Part shown: positions 20,370 to 30,909 of the stretch, piece after piece
Position numbering within the stretch: position 1 is the stretch's first letter
Layout of the letters: each line of letters starts with the position of its first letter
NCBI RefSeq assembly: GCF_001949145.1
Contig: NW_019091465.1
Location: 807,387 to 845,421, forward strand
Source of the DNA: Acanthaster planci
Taxonomy: Eukaryota > Echinodermata > Asteroidea > Valvatida > Acanthasteridae
Direction of reading: 5' to 3'
Length of the DNA stretch: 38,035 nucleotides
The notes under the pieces: model-generated
The model's input: only the letters and a program-made list of their open reading frames with translations
The model's database searches: none
Told to the model about the DNA's origin: nothing
Translations under genes and position numbers: made by a program

Positions 20370-22049
20370 TAAGTACATGTGTATGTATGCCCAAAGTTTT
20401 TGTGTAAATTGTGCTTAATTGAATTACATGTACATGTAGTCCCAAGTGGGGATAAAACTTCAGAACATCAAACTGCATATGTATATGTACAGGCATGCCA
20501 CATATTTAAAAGCAGCCACTTGAAAAGTACATTTATTTTGAATTTGTTGGTTTTATTTTTCAAAATTAGTCCTTCCTGTTTACAAAGCGGAAGGGAAGAT
20601 CATATCTGGCTGCTGTCTACAGGACCTGTCAAAACACGTTTTTCATTTGAAACGAAAACTGGGAAGTGAATGAAGTGATATGGGTTAGAAGCACGTCCAT
20701 GTACATGTACCGGTATCTTGCCAGTTGTTGTTTATACATGTACTCCATGGACGCAGCTTAATACGTATGTATCTTTTAAACTGGGTGGGTTCAGCTGCAA
20801 GAACCTATAAAATGCCTCCCTGATTTCCTGACCCAGTTAGGTTTTGTCGTCATGAAATTTTGTGACATTTTTTAACATGCACATGGAATAAATTCGAGCA
20901 ATGTTAGTTGAATATGACACTTGTGGAAATTGGAGATCTGACAATTCGTACAGTTTGAGCAATCTGATGTGCTGTTGGGGGAAATTTGGTGCTGGCTATG
21001 TTGTACTAAGACCCCCCCTTCTAGCCTGCTGCCCAATGAAACGGCAACAATTCTAAAAGTGAGGTTCCACTTGCAAGCTCCAAGTCACCACCTGGACAAG
21101 ATGGATGCTACATATATACTTGTTGCACAACGTTGAAGTTGGAAGCCCTCAGGTGGAACCTGAGGAACTGGCCCTACTTTCACAAAGCCATTAAGCACAA
21201 ATGTTTTGTTCTGTCCTGTCCATGCAATTATTTTGGCCGGTATCCCATTTCTGCTAAGCAAACATTTTCTATGCTAAGCAGATTTTTGAGCTCAGCAGCT
21301 GCAAGACATTCATTGTCTAACATGTCTAAAGCAGGAGTACTTTGCAGGAGTATGTACCTAAGGGCAGATCGCAGGAGGGGGGAAACAAGTAGGTATAATA
21401 AAATATTTTTGAAAAATAATGAAAGGTGATTGTTATTTTAGTTTCCTTCCAATCGTGCGTAAAATCCCCACAATGTCCATGTAGCTCATCCCTCATAAAT
21501 AGTCTCATCTACATTAAAAAAATTGTCACTTTTTGCATAAACCAATTTTGGCCCACCCCCCCCAAACAAACCAACTTTCAAACTTTGGTCATGTTGGTTC
21601 GGTCTCAGTATATGATCCACCCTTGCATGTACCCTAAAGGGCAGGTCCAGAACCAAATTTTTGGGGGTGGGGGGGTGTCCTACTTGATTGGAGTGCAAGA
21701 AATATGGAAATGTTTCACGTAACCTTTTTGGCCCGAGGCTGCATTTTGGGGCTTTCACAAGCATTTTGAAGAGAGCTGAAATGACCAAGGCCCCTTCACT
21801 TGGTGGAGGGCATAAAAATTACACCCCTCTATAATCAGCTCTGATGCAACTGACAAAGAAACAAGCAACACATGTAATATTCAGTGCCAACATCAGTGGT
21901 GAACAGTTTCAGTCTTTACGGTATTTTTCTTCTATTTGGCAGAAAAAGCCACATGTTTAACATGCGTAACCTTCCTCAACATGCATTGAAGCAACATGAT
22001 TACAAGTACATACATGTATATATCTAACATTTCTCACTGTTTACCCTGC
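20370..22049. other. Intergenic stretch, no gene seen
   Basis: No coding frame with recognisable motifs. At about 21060-21166 there is an imperfect inverted pair (GAGGTTCCACTTG against CAGGTGGAACCTGAG). Poly-C at 21556-21563 and poly-G around 21661-21675 flank about 110 bp and could pair. ATTAAA or AATAAA near 20888 might end a long RBM7 3' UTR. Confidence 0.45.
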
Positions 22050-22210
22050 GTGGAACACCGACAGCAATTGCGGTCAGGATCTGTGATCCAAAAGCTGGTA
22101 AAGTGATGTTGGTCAAGTCACTTTACCCTCAATTGCCTTTCTCCATCCAGGTACAGGTGGGTAAGTGGGTAGCTGTCGGCTGAGAGACAGTACAAGTACA
22201 TGTATGTAGA
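22050..22210 (+). repeat. SINE-body-like sequence
   Basis: The block CACTTTACCCTCAATTGCC then TCCATCCAGGTACAGGTGGG resembles the 3' body of tRNA-type SINEs in aquatic invertebrates, and an internal pair AAAGTGA/TCACTTT could fold. No A and B boxes are visible just upstream, so it would be a truncated copy. Based on recollection of the motif, so weak. Confidence 0.35.
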
Positions 22211-23372
22211 TGGACATGTATACCGACTGCTGATGGTTACGATTGGAGGAATAAACGAGAACGTGACATCAATGGTACAGACAACCAATCAACAATCCTA
22301 ACGGCCCCCTTTTAATGACGCAAAACACTTTCTTGGTGTGTTGGGTTGTGTTCAGCAATTACAGTATCTTGGAACATTGGTTGGGGCCATCATAGTGGCC
22401 ACACCATTGGTGGGGGCCACCGCAAAATAGTGATCAGTGATAGCATTACCATGGTCACCGGATTTGTCTATTCTTATTCATGCCAACTGTCAGAAGTTTC
22501 AAAAGAAAACAAGGATGTAATCTTCATCATTTTTACCTGTTGTCTACAAGCGAATTTTTGGTCCTGTTCAGTTAAAAAAAAATTCTTGGTTACAATTGAG
22601 TACCACACATGTACATGTACATTGTAGCTTTAATTTGTACCAACGTGACCCATTTCTGAACACAGTGTGACAAGGACCTTAGAGGACCTTAAACCTACCT
22701 CCCTAGTGTCTTTTACTAGGAAATGGACCAAATCCATCAAAATCCAACGCAATCCACATTTCTTGGTCTTTGTTGCTGGACCTATTACAGCTAATGTGAC
22801 GTCTTCAGTACTGTTGCCATGACGACTTACTGCCCTGGCCATGCTGGCAGTGCTTCAGACCTCCTGGACTAAGTCCATCATAATCTATCGACATTTGGTC
22901 ACCTCCGGCCTACTAGACCGGGTCTATCAAAATCCACCAAAAAGTGGAAGCGGATTATTTTGATGGATTTGGGGTGGTTAGGCATCAACTTGCACTCAGA
23001 ATGCACAGGGAAGTACACGGTTCTAATGGGAATTTTTCAAACCATTTTCAACTGTTCATTTCTGCTAAATGACTAGGCTGTGTATACATGTACATGTACC
23101 TACTGAATGTAGAAAAACACCAACAGAAATTTCAATCGATAAAACATGAACTGAAAACAGGCAGCTCTTTTGGTCTCATGCAACTGCAACAGTGCAGATT
23201 CCAAGTGGGGCTACATGCATGTAGAATATTTGAGTATTCGACAAAATATCTGTTCTCAAAATTGAATATTCGGAAGTAAAAATCAATGAAATAAAAGGGG
23301 GGTATTCATTTTTTAACGATGGGGATTTGCCCCTAAACCAAGGTTTACATTTTTATCCCTAACCTTCCCCAA
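22211..23372. other. Intergenic stretch, no gene seen
   Basis: No coding signal. Between 22725 and 22975 the words AATCCATCAAAATCCA and TATCAAAATCCACCAAAAA recur, the second forming a short hairpin with GGATTATTTTGATGGATTT near 22953-22972. Confidence 0.45.
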
Positions 23373-23416
23373 CCACACAGAATTAAACAGACGTAAAGTG
23401 TTTAATTCTGTGGGGA
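23373..23416. repeat. Strong short hairpin (CACAGAATTAAACA palindrome)
   Basis: CACAGAATTAAACA at 23376-23389 is followed, after a 9-base loop GACGTAAAG, by its exact reverse complement TGTTTAATTCTGTG. Flanking CCTAACCTTCCCC and GGGGATAGG may extend the stem. It resembles a terminator hairpin in form but nothing near it is transcribed as far as I can tell; more likely the core of a foldback element. Confidence 0.7.
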
Positions 23417-23707
23417 TAGGTCTGGTAGGCCCATAACAGCTGGCTTTTGCATTGGGTTCGGCATACCTCAGAAACACAAAGTCCAACAGCCTCTGTGCAC
23501 AAAGTCCCATATGGATGTTTAACTTTGTGTGAATGGGGAAGATTAGGGCCAGCAACCCTTGGGAGGGTTAGGGTTAAGTAAGGGCCAAAAAAATTTCATA
23601 ATTAAAACTTAAACATCTCCTGATGTAAAGTACATGTACATATTTGGAAATATCCCATGGTACCAGCTGCCACTGTATGTGTATGTGACTCAGAATAGCC
23701 AACCGAA

Positions 23708-24028
23708 ACCCAGCAAGCTCGGTGCTTGATTGGTAAAGACATCTGCATTTAAGCTGTAGGTTGTGAGTTTGAGTCCCACCCAGGTAAGGTGATTGTTTTT
23801 GCAGGGTCTCGGTCCAACACTGAGCATACAGTGTTGTGACTATACATCATTGTTAGGGCCCAAAAAAAATTTGAAAATTAACGCTGCCTCGATGCCAAGT
23901 ACATGTACATCTGTGGGAAAAATTCAATTATTCTTTTGCAAAACTGCTCTCTGTAAGTGTATTTGAAGGTGTTATTTAAAGCTACAATTGATGTGTAGGT
24001 CTTATGTATGTAAGGCCAAAATAAAAAT
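23708..24028 (+). mobile_element. tRNA-derived SINE, second type
   Basis: A-box-like TCGGTGCTTGATTGGTA at 23719-23735 and B-box-like AGTTTGAGTCC at 23766-23776, with tRNA-like spacing. The body then reads AGGTAAGGTGATTG and later GTCTCGGTCCAACACTG, and ends in an A-rich tail near AAAATAAAAATAATCAATCA (about 24019-24037). The body differs from the SINE at 18022, so two SINE families are present. The right end is uncertain. Confidence 0.55.
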
Positions 24029-24037
24029 AATCAATCA

Positions 24038-24535
24038 CCCTTTCAGTGGTTTTTTTTTCTCTTTTACATTTTTTGATGTGGGATCTAACTAAAATAAAGG
24101 TACATGTAATTCCGGTGTGATACATAAACAAGGTAGAGTGCTACTCTAACATACATAACCAAACATTTGAATGTTCAATCAATTCGAAGGCTGAACGTCA
24201 GAAAATTCAATTATTTGCACTGACTCTGAATCACAATCGTTATTCCAAGTTGACATCACTTTTTGGGAATACGTCTGTTTACAGTTGACTAAAATTACAC
24301 ACAAAAATGATATAGACTTTGCATTCCAATAGTGCCTTGACCAACTGCTTCACTCATTAAAATGTATTTGGCTTGTGAAAGAGGTGTGTATTTGTAATCA
24401 GCTGAGAACTCCAAGATTTCATTTTCCTCACACCTGTTACGTTCTATCATGGCTTGCTTTGATCTACCGCTCAGTCAAATGGGTTCTCTAAACAAGTTTT
24501 TTTTTTTAATAAATAGATATACACTGTACAATGTC
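24038..24535. other. AT-rich intergenic stretch, no gene seen
   Basis: No coding signal. Includes a T run followed by AATAAATAG at 24497-24515 (A-rich on the minus strand), just downstream of the THAP-DDE gene. Confidence 0.45.
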
Positions 24536-24541
24536 TTTAAT
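24536..24541 (-). promoter_or_regulatory. Possible polyadenylation signal ATTAAA for the THAP-DDE gene
   Basis: On the minus strand ATTAAA starts 15 bases after the TAA stop codon; another ATTAAAAAAA lies about 30 bases further on. Position fits, but the motif alone is weak. Confidence 0.35.
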
Positions 24542-24556
24542 AATCCACATTGGTTT

Positions 24557-25661
24557 TTAGATTAGCGGCCCCTGAAAGTTGGGTAGTAAGCAACAGACTG
24601 TCCACAGCTCATTGGCGACATCAGCGAGAGACTTTGGAAGGGGTCTGTCCAAGAGATGGAACTGTTTTACCCTCTGAGTGATCCGCTCTATGTGATCAGA
24701 AAGACATGTATGATCACTGTCCTCATTTCTCTGAGCTGAGGAAAGTGGCATGTCCACCAGAGCACAGTCTATTTCGATGAGCAAGTCCCCGATGCCTAGG
24801 CCTGTGTCTGCTATGACCTCATCCCCGGGTTCGAGTAGGTCTAAAATACCGCAGTCCTCAGTCACATCTTCCCCCGAAGTGCCACCATCATACAGGCCAC
24901 TGACAAAGGTCACAAATCCCCCTGGTGAAATCCCGACCAGGCCTTTGCATGTGACTGTACTGCATCTTTTGACACTGGGACAGAGTTTTTGGTTCACGTT
25001 TGCCGGGAACGGAGTCTGGATGGTCAGTTCGGTGCAGTCCAAAATGACGCGTGTCTTGGGGCACAGCTTGAAAGCGTCCGGCAAGAGCCGACTGACTTTC
25101 TCTCGTGTGGGCCAGAGGCAAACACTTCCGAGCAAATCGTACAGGAAGTTGGCCCACGTTATGGTCAGCATCGTGACCGCGGATGGTGAGATGCCGTACT
25201 TGTCTGCCAGATCTTCGTCAAACGAGCCCAGCTTAACCTTGTTGAGGAAGAGAAAGAACTGGTCAAACAGCGACAGCTGGCACTGCGATCCCCGCCGCTG
25301 CTGAGACAGACCTTCCCCCAGCAGCCGGGTAACGGTCTGCCCCCACTGGGCCAGGCTGGACGCATGCGGAAGGACGCACTGGAAGAACGCCATGAACATG
25401 GCGTGGGTCTGGAACCCCGTGTAGAACTGTAGCTTGGCCGGATCATTGGAGAACCTCTCCAGGAAGTACCTCTCGGGCCGGCGCAGCCAGTCCAGTTGCT
25501 GCTGGAGCTCCTTGATCCGGGCGTTAGCTGCTTGGAGATGCTGTTCAGGATCTCTCACTTCCAGATAGTCATGGTCTAGAAGCTTGTTCAGCGGTGCAAC
25601 GGTGCAAGAAATCTGTCCAACGTCAATGCTTACCTCATCCTGTACAGATATAGTCGAACAC
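24557..25661 (-). CDS. THAP-DDE_Tnp_4 transposase-type gene, exon 3 (coiled coil, HTH, DDE core, stop)
   Basis: Acceptor TATACTGCAG before 25661; enters in phase 2 (one base completes a Glu codon), then 368 codons to TAA at 24557-24559, without a break. In the joined 469-residue protein: a short coiled coil (about 141-161), a Tnp_4-type helix-turn-helix (about 230-278, LADKYGISPSAVTMLTITWA) and the DDE nuclease domain: D310 in LDCTE, D387 in IADTG and E427 in HIERI, then FHLLDRPLPKSLADVANELW. GLVGISPGGFVTFVSGLYDGG and LDLLEPGDEVIAD are the family's best-kept blocks. Family members cut and paste DNA or are domesticated host proteins (HARBI1-like, ISL2EU/PIF-Harbinger range). Oddities: the usual ADKGF or ADRGF is ADTGLG, the usual YKxHxT block reads VKRCST, and the segment before the catalytic Glu is short and lacks the TRxIAxLRIHVER pattern. 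Either a domesticated copy or a degenerate but still open one. Confidence 0.88.
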
Positions 25662-26387
25662 CTGCAGTATACATGTAATTAGGAACATTTACAAAATGCA
25701 AAACAAATTTCAAAATGGAAAAAAAGTGCAAAAGCGTAAAATAAATTTCATATGTAGACAAAGGACAAAATAAAAATCCTTTTCCAACAAAAAGAAATTT
25801 TCACTTTCAAAATACAAAACTTAAAGAGAGGGCAAAACCCGTAATTACATAAAACTGGAGTTTATACCAAGAGGCTCTGAAATACTGTGCTAAAACACCA
25901 CAGTCAAACCCCATCAATAACAGCACTGCTCATACAACCTTCTACTTATTATTACAAGGGAATCTTTAGGTCCCAATCCTCTGTTCACCACTATTTTCAT
26001 TCCTGATAAATAATACAAGGCATCTCTTACAACAAAGTCATTCCCAAAGTCTGAAGAAACCTCTCACTGATGAGGTTCGACTGTACATTTATGCAGCAGT
26101 GGATTCAGATTGTTATTAGAAGCAAACCATGCGACACAGAGCTGGCACATACATGATAAGCTGACCAAATCAGCCACAAGTCAAATAGCTCACATTTTGA
26201 GGCCAAGACATTTGAATATCACAGAGTGAAATGTATGTTTTGATATTTCCATACCAGGTTCTTAAGAAATACTCTTGCAGACTTTTCACAACACAACTAA
26301 CAATGTGGAACCTACATGTACATAAAAGAATGCATCCTTTGACATAAACTTCACGTTATTTGTTATGTAACCAAACAACTAACTTAC
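25662..26387 (-). other. Intron 2 of the THAP-DDE gene
   Basis: 726 bp, donor GTAAGT and acceptor TGCAG on the minus strand. AT-rich; nothing else recognised. Confidence 0.7.
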
Positions 26388-26551
26388 TCCTTCCTCAAAC
26401 TGCAAGTTGGCCGTCTCCCTTCCAGAACTCCCCCTGTCCACGGAAAAACTGTGGGAGCTACGCCAGGCTTTAGAATGCGTATTCCCGTCAGGGTTCTCTT
26501 GAAGTCGTCCGGTTTGAAGTGTTCCGAGCAAACGTAAGTATTTCTTGTTAT
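26388..26551 (-). CDS. THAP-DDE gene, exon 2 (second half of THAP zinc finger)
   Basis: 164 nt: acceptor CGGTTTCAG before 26551 (phase 0), donor GAAGGA|GTAAGT after 26388 (phase 2, matching exon 3). It encodes ITRNTYVCSEHFKPDDF, then a segment ending LKPGVAPTVFPW: the C-x2-H half of the C2CH zinc finger (C55, H58) with F59 and P80, all family-invariant. THAP domains are sequence-specific DNA binders found on P-element-like and DDE_Tnp_4 transposases and on host regulators. A conserved THAP intron in the same position (just before the T.VCSEHF block) is common in animals. Confidence 0.88.
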
Positions 26552-26623
26552 CTGAAACCGATCACATCAAAAATGTCACCAGCACTGACATTACAACATA
26601 AGACCTATAATCGGCCCTGTCGC

Positions 26624-27250
26624 CAGATCCAGACATGAACCTCTTGACGACGGGAATCTCTTCCCGAAAGCCGACTCCAATAATTCCAGCCTCGCTTGGC
26701 CATGAAGGCCACCTGCCAAACCGCAAATTCTTGGTTTGTGGCCCTGCGTGCTCTGCACACTTTGAATTACACTGTGAAAAGGCCGATTGTTCGGTGGCAT
26801 GCGGTTCTACTCACCCTTCCACATTCCCGTTGCCTCTTTTCAATGTGGGGACTATTGTGAAGCTGGTGATTATGATGCAAAATCGGTCTTTTCATTTCTG
26901 GGCTACGCACAAAGACCAATTACCATATACAAGAGCCAGGGTCTGCTTTCTTTCACTGTGTTCGCTCGAGCGTGGGCCGAAAATAATTGCTGAAAAGCAG
27001 GCTGAGGATCTCAATTTTTACGGTGTGTCTAGCCGCCTCCCAGCGCAAAGGGGTTTTAAGGGGGGGCCACAGTATCAGCTGGGGGCTACATTACAGGAAC
27101 AAAATACATGTATTTTTTCATGTTTATGCTTTTTATTGATGAGAATTTGCGGTTTGGCAGGTGGCCTTCGTGGCCAAGCGAGGCTGGAATTATTTGAGCC
27201 AGCTTTCGGGAAGAGATTCCCGTCGTCAAGGGGTTCATGCCTGGATCTGG
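26624..27250. mobile_element. Foldback element with about 107-bp arms inside THAP-DDE intron 1
   Basis: Left arm 26624-26730 starts AGATCCAGACATGAACC and contains GACGACGGGAATCTCTTCCC. Right arm 27143-27250 is its inverted copy, starting GAATTTGCGGTTTGGCAGG. Both translate to similar peptides (GKRFPSSRGSCLDL) on opposite strands purely because of the symmetry. A 14-base direct repeat CTTTTTATTGATGA lies just outside both edges of the right arm (about 27130-27143 and 27253-27266). About 412 bp separates the arms. A single open frame runs 26635-27273 but has no recognisable domain. Confidence 0.82.
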
Positions 27251-27266
27251 ATCTTTTTATTGATGA

Positions 27267-27843
27267 TACTTGATTGAATGCAGAATGGAAGATCAAATAC
27301 AAATGAAATACGTTGAACAGTGTTGGTCCAAGGATGGACAGAGCCTTGAGGGACACCTGAAGGGACACAAGCCCAGTCCAAATAACTTCCCAAAAATTGG
27401 ACATGCATGTAGGAACGTGTATTTTGTAATTGTATACATGATACATGACATACAGGCCTATGAGTTAAACCCTGGAAGTTTGGGGTTAAACTAGGGTTCA
27501 AGTTGACCTGGATACCAGTTAACTTGGGTGCATATTTTATGGTAGGCCTACGAGTTGACCGGGATATAACAAGTTAGCCCGGTACCCGGGTATGAGTTGA
27601 CCTGCCCCCAGAACTGTGGGTCCGATGTCCGCTCCTGATTTCGCCAGGGCCTACATGTAGGTACATCGAGTAGGCTTACATGTGTTTTATTCCTCCATGG
27701 CCTACATGTACATACGACATAATGGCCTAGGCCTACACGTGCATGCCTATGCCTCCATTACTTGTACAATTCCTCCATGGTTACTGGAGGCTAGCTTCTG
27801 AATGCTTAAGCTTGAAAATACAGAAGTAACCCGTCAGACCCAC
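27267..27843 (-). other. Rest of THAP-DDE intron 1
   Basis: No coding signal. Between 27490 and 27610 a degenerate motif like GAGTTGACCGGGATA recurs three to four times, and between 27640 and 27785 TAGGCCTA/GGCCTACATGTA words cluster with two copies of ATTCCTCCATGG. Confidence 0.5.
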
Positions 27844-27984
27844 CTTAAAATGGACTCCAGGTTCTCTCCGAATATTCTGAATCCATAGGCTTCTTTGCTT
27901 CTCATCTTTAGGGAAGTTATGGAAGGAGAACTCCTTTGAATAGCGTGAGTCATTCACGCACATCGGCACACAACAGTGCGACAT
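27844..27984 (-). CDS. THAP-DDE gene, exon 1 (start codon, first half of THAP zinc finger)
   Basis: ATG at 27984; 47 codons; donor TTTAAG|GTGGGT in phase 0. It encodes MSHCCVPMCVNDS, later FSFHNFPKD, then RSLWIQNIRREPGVHFK, the canonical THAP opening: C4 and C9 as zinc ligands, P25, and W34. With exon 2 all eight THAP signature residues (C4, C9, P25, W34, C55, H58, F59, P80) are present. THAP domains lie at the extreme N-terminus, which supports this ATG. An inverted-repeat element begins only 7 bp upstream of it. Confidence 0.88.
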
Positions 27985-27991
27985 TTTTGTT

Positions 27992-28235
27992 GGCCGTTTT
28001 CCAATACTCGACTTCGGCGCCGTCTCAGGCTTGAACTGTTTTTCTTTTTGCTCCCTGACTTTGAAGTTGTAAGCGCAATAATAAATCTGCTAGTGTCACA
28101 AAACATCAAGTAAGATGCAAACGAGCCAAACATTAAAGAATTTCAATTTAATTTAAACTATTCAGACCCACAATCGGGGATTGGTTTCAAAGACGAAACC
28201 TGAGACGGAGACGAATTGAGTATTGGAAAACGGCC
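27992..28235. mobile_element. Short inverted-repeat element abutting the THAP-DDE start codon
   Basis: Left arm from 27992, GGCCGTTTTCCAATACTC, is the exact reverse complement of GAGTATTGGAAAACGGCC ending at 28235. A further block CCGTCTCAGG pairs with CCTGAGACGG inside, so the arms are about 40 bp. The 244-bp element occupies the expected 5' UTR and promoter of the gene. A third GGCCGTTTT copy lies just outside at 28247-28255. Confidence 0.75.
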
Positions 28236-28251
28236 CAGGCCTGGCCGGCCG

Positions 28252-28294
28252 TTTTATGCAAATGTTATTCGCGGCAACTGAAAACGAGGCTGTA
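28252..28294. repeat. Inverted arm, pair of 31096-31138
   Basis: The reverse complement of this 43-bp block begins TACAGCCTCGTTTTCAGTT and ends ATTTGCATAAAA, matching 31096-31138 (TACAGCCTCATTTTAAGTT to ATTTGCATGAAT) at roughly three quarters of positions. Both contain the exact octamer ATGCAAAT / ATTTGCAT, a POU-factor-type site. The two arms bracket the decayed LINE. Confidence 0.55.
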
Positions 28295-28619
28295 CGCGAC
28301 TCGCGTGTCGCGCCACGATCGAGCAGTTTGAAGACTTTCTCAGGCTGTCAATCAGAGGATAACCTTTAAATTATTTCCTTTTTTAGTTTGGAATGCTATA
28401 GATGCTAATTCGAATGGAGGAAGGAAAAGACTGATTCAATCGAACTGCACTAAATTGCAACAACGTGTAAGGCCTACAATCATGACGAAGCGGTGTCAGG
28501 GTGTACGGCGGCCAGTGTAACATCTTTTAAGTGCCAAAAAAGAAGTCCGAATATAGTCGGCAAAGCTTCCATCAAGAAACATGATCATACCAAATTGAGG
28601 TTTAGTTTGGGGCGTGGAG

Positions 28620-30480
28620 CTAGACGTGTCTTCGGTGGCTCACTTACAAGCACTGAACAATTTAAAAAGTTCAGCTCTAAAAGTTGTAGGCCTAAGTGAT
28701 GTTTTCCAGATTCGACAACATCAGATGGGAGACTATCCCAATCCTTGGTTGTCCGTGGAAAGAAGCTGTTCAAGTGTTGAAGGCACTGGTCCAGGCATAT
28801 AGTCGGGTGAATTTATACTGTGTCCCCGAGATGAATGTGTGTTTGTAGTGACAAAAGCCTCTGCTTTTGTCATCGACAATGCTATTCGGAATCCGATCTT
28901 GTTGAGCACTTGGATGCTGAGCACTTGGATGCTGAGCACTTGATGTTGAGCACTGATTTTTCTTCGTTGCTCTATAGGGTAAGCCACCCATGTAACTGTC
29001 CCTGGTGATGTACTATAATTGTTGTAGATGAATCTTACAGCCAGTCTTTGAACTCGTTCGAAGTGATGAATGTCTGAGTTCAAATGAGGGTCCCAAGATG
29101 TTGAAGCATATTCAAGGATGGGACGAACCAATGCCTTGTAGGCTGTTTCTTTGACATTAGTACTGCAGAACCAAAAGTGCCGTTTGATTAATCCTAATAT
29201 CTTTTGAGATTTTTTTACCACTTCTGAAACGTGCACTATATGTTACCAGTAGTAGTGACGCCAAGATATTTTGGGGAGTCAACAGTCTGTAGGACCTGAC
29301 CACAGAACTGGTAACTAGGTCTAGTACCTTGCCTCAGCCCTACAGATAAAGTGGTACATGGATTGAATTTCATCAGCCACTTTGATTGGCGTAGTTCTAA
29401 TGTATGAAGATCATGTTGAAGTTGGAGCTTATCAGCATTGCAGATGAGGCAATCATCTGCAAAAAGACGAACGGTGGATGACAAGTTCATTTGGTGATCA
29501 TTTATGTATATCAAAAAAATGCAATGGTAATTAAGGACTGAATCTTAGGGAACTCCGGAGGTAACTGGTATGCATTGCATACTTGGATTGGCAACTTTCT
29601 CATTGCAATGAACCGGTAATTCCATAATGACGGAGTTTTAACAATAAGAGATTATGAGGCACCTTATCCAAAGGCTTTGGAAAAATCCAATATAGCTACA
29701 TCCACAGTCTTTTTGTTATCGATTTGTCGATTTATGTCATGAAGGGTTGTTGTTACCGAGTTAATATTGGTTGATCTCATGGCCCTAAATCCGTGTTGAC
29801 CGTCACATAAGATATTGAACTTCTCTGCAGGTGTTTCATGATATGGTTGGCGGTGACATCATCGCCAGCAAAATCAACATCTTCCAAGGAACAGCTGTTA
29901 GGGTTATAGGACGATAATTCGAAGGATCGGATTTACCTCCTTTTGGACAAAGCAGACAGATTGGCAGTTTTCCAGGTTGAAGGAACGTCATCACTGTCGA
30001 TGGATGTCTGAAAGACCTCCCGGAATGTGGGAGCCAGTGGGGTATAGCCACAAGTTTAAGTAACCATATAGGTATATTATTAGGGCCAGGTGCTTTTGAA
30101 GGAGCCAGGTCTTTAAGCAGCTTTTGTACAGCTGTTGTTGAGATTTCAAGTTTTGAGATATCATTGTGTTATAGGCCTGTACCTTGAAGGTCTGGCAATG
30201 AAGACGAGTGATCCAGATTGAATGCTCTCTGGAAACATTTATTCAATATATCAGCCTTAGATTTACTGTCACTGATAAGAATGTTCCCCTGAGCCAAATC
30301 TGCAATGCCTAGGTTTTCATTCCGAAGACTCTTAATGTATGACCAAAAGGCCTTAGGATTTGATTTTAAATTATTATGAAGATGATCGCTGATATGCTTG
30401 CCTGGCTCGATGGAGATTGCTTTTCATATTTTTCCGAGCTTGTCTAAAAATATCCCAGTCCTGGGCCAGGCCAGATTTGT
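28620..30480 (-). mobile_element. Decayed LINE (CR1/L2/jockey-like), reverse-transcriptase part
   Basis: Read on the minus strand in shifting frames: the linker with NPKAFWSYIKSLRNENLG (about 30370-30310) and ADILNKCFQRAF (about 30260-30225), the RT finger motif CPKGGKSDPSNYRPITLT (about 29970-29915), the catalytic block as FADDC (about 29465), SPKYLGVT (about 29265), then SQKILGLIKRHFWFCS and LVRPILEYASTSWDPH (about 29210-29090), and near the end NSFFPRTTKDWDSLPSDVV (about 28770-28715). This is the order expected of a non-LTR reverse transcriptase and its C-terminal part. No endonuclease domain is seen and many stops and frameshifts occur, so the copy is 5'-truncated and dead. Confidence 0.85.
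28904..28950. repeat. 15-bp tandem repeat inside the LINE
   Basis: GAGCACTTGGATGCT occurs at 28904 and 28919 exactly, followed by a 14-base variant GAGCACTTGATGTT and a partial unit. On the LINE strand it adds repeated LSIQV residues, an insertion not expected in the RT C-terminal region, so it arose by slippage after or during decay. Confidence 0.85.
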
Positions 30481-30909
30481 TTGCTTTTTTGTTTTACCGA
30501 CGTTTTTTCTTGTTTTACCGTTACCATGGCACATTGTACCTGCTAGAAGAGAATTGATGAGGTACATGTCTTTCTTGAAGTTCCTGCAATTTCTGACTGA
30601 TAGATGCCCATAATTCTTCAGTGTTTTTACCAGCTGCAAGAGCCACATAGTCTGAATGAATTATTGTGAACACCTTGCAAAAGCCCTTCTTCGTCGGCCT
30701 TATGTCTGAGAAAGACCTTTCTAACTGGCAGCCTCTTTCTCTTAGTCGTTTCGTTTCAAAGTCAGAATCTACCTTGAATAGTGGCCCCTCGTCTCGTTTG
30801 ATCTTAATCGTCCCCTTTTTCTGCAGGATCGCGTTCTTTGGAAAGGAAATCGATGAAAGCTAATTTCTGGCCGTGATCTTCGTTTGCGATTGTTTCAACA
30901 CGGCACTGA

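Noticed and set aside
21541-21690. Foldback between CCCACCCCCCCC and GGGGGTGGGGGGGTG
   Set aside because: The pairing is between homopolymer-like runs and can arise by chance.
23719-23790. tRNA gene
   Set aside because: A and B box-like words are present but acceptor and anticodon stems do not pair; fits a SINE head.
24750-25304. 184-codon plus-strand open frame opposite the transposase
   Set aside because: Antisense shadow of the DDE exon; all recognisable motifs are on the minus strand.
26635-27273. 212-codon plus-strand open frame
   Set aside because: Runs through both arms of a foldback element and has no domain; the similar peptide on the opposite strand is explained by the inverted symmetry.
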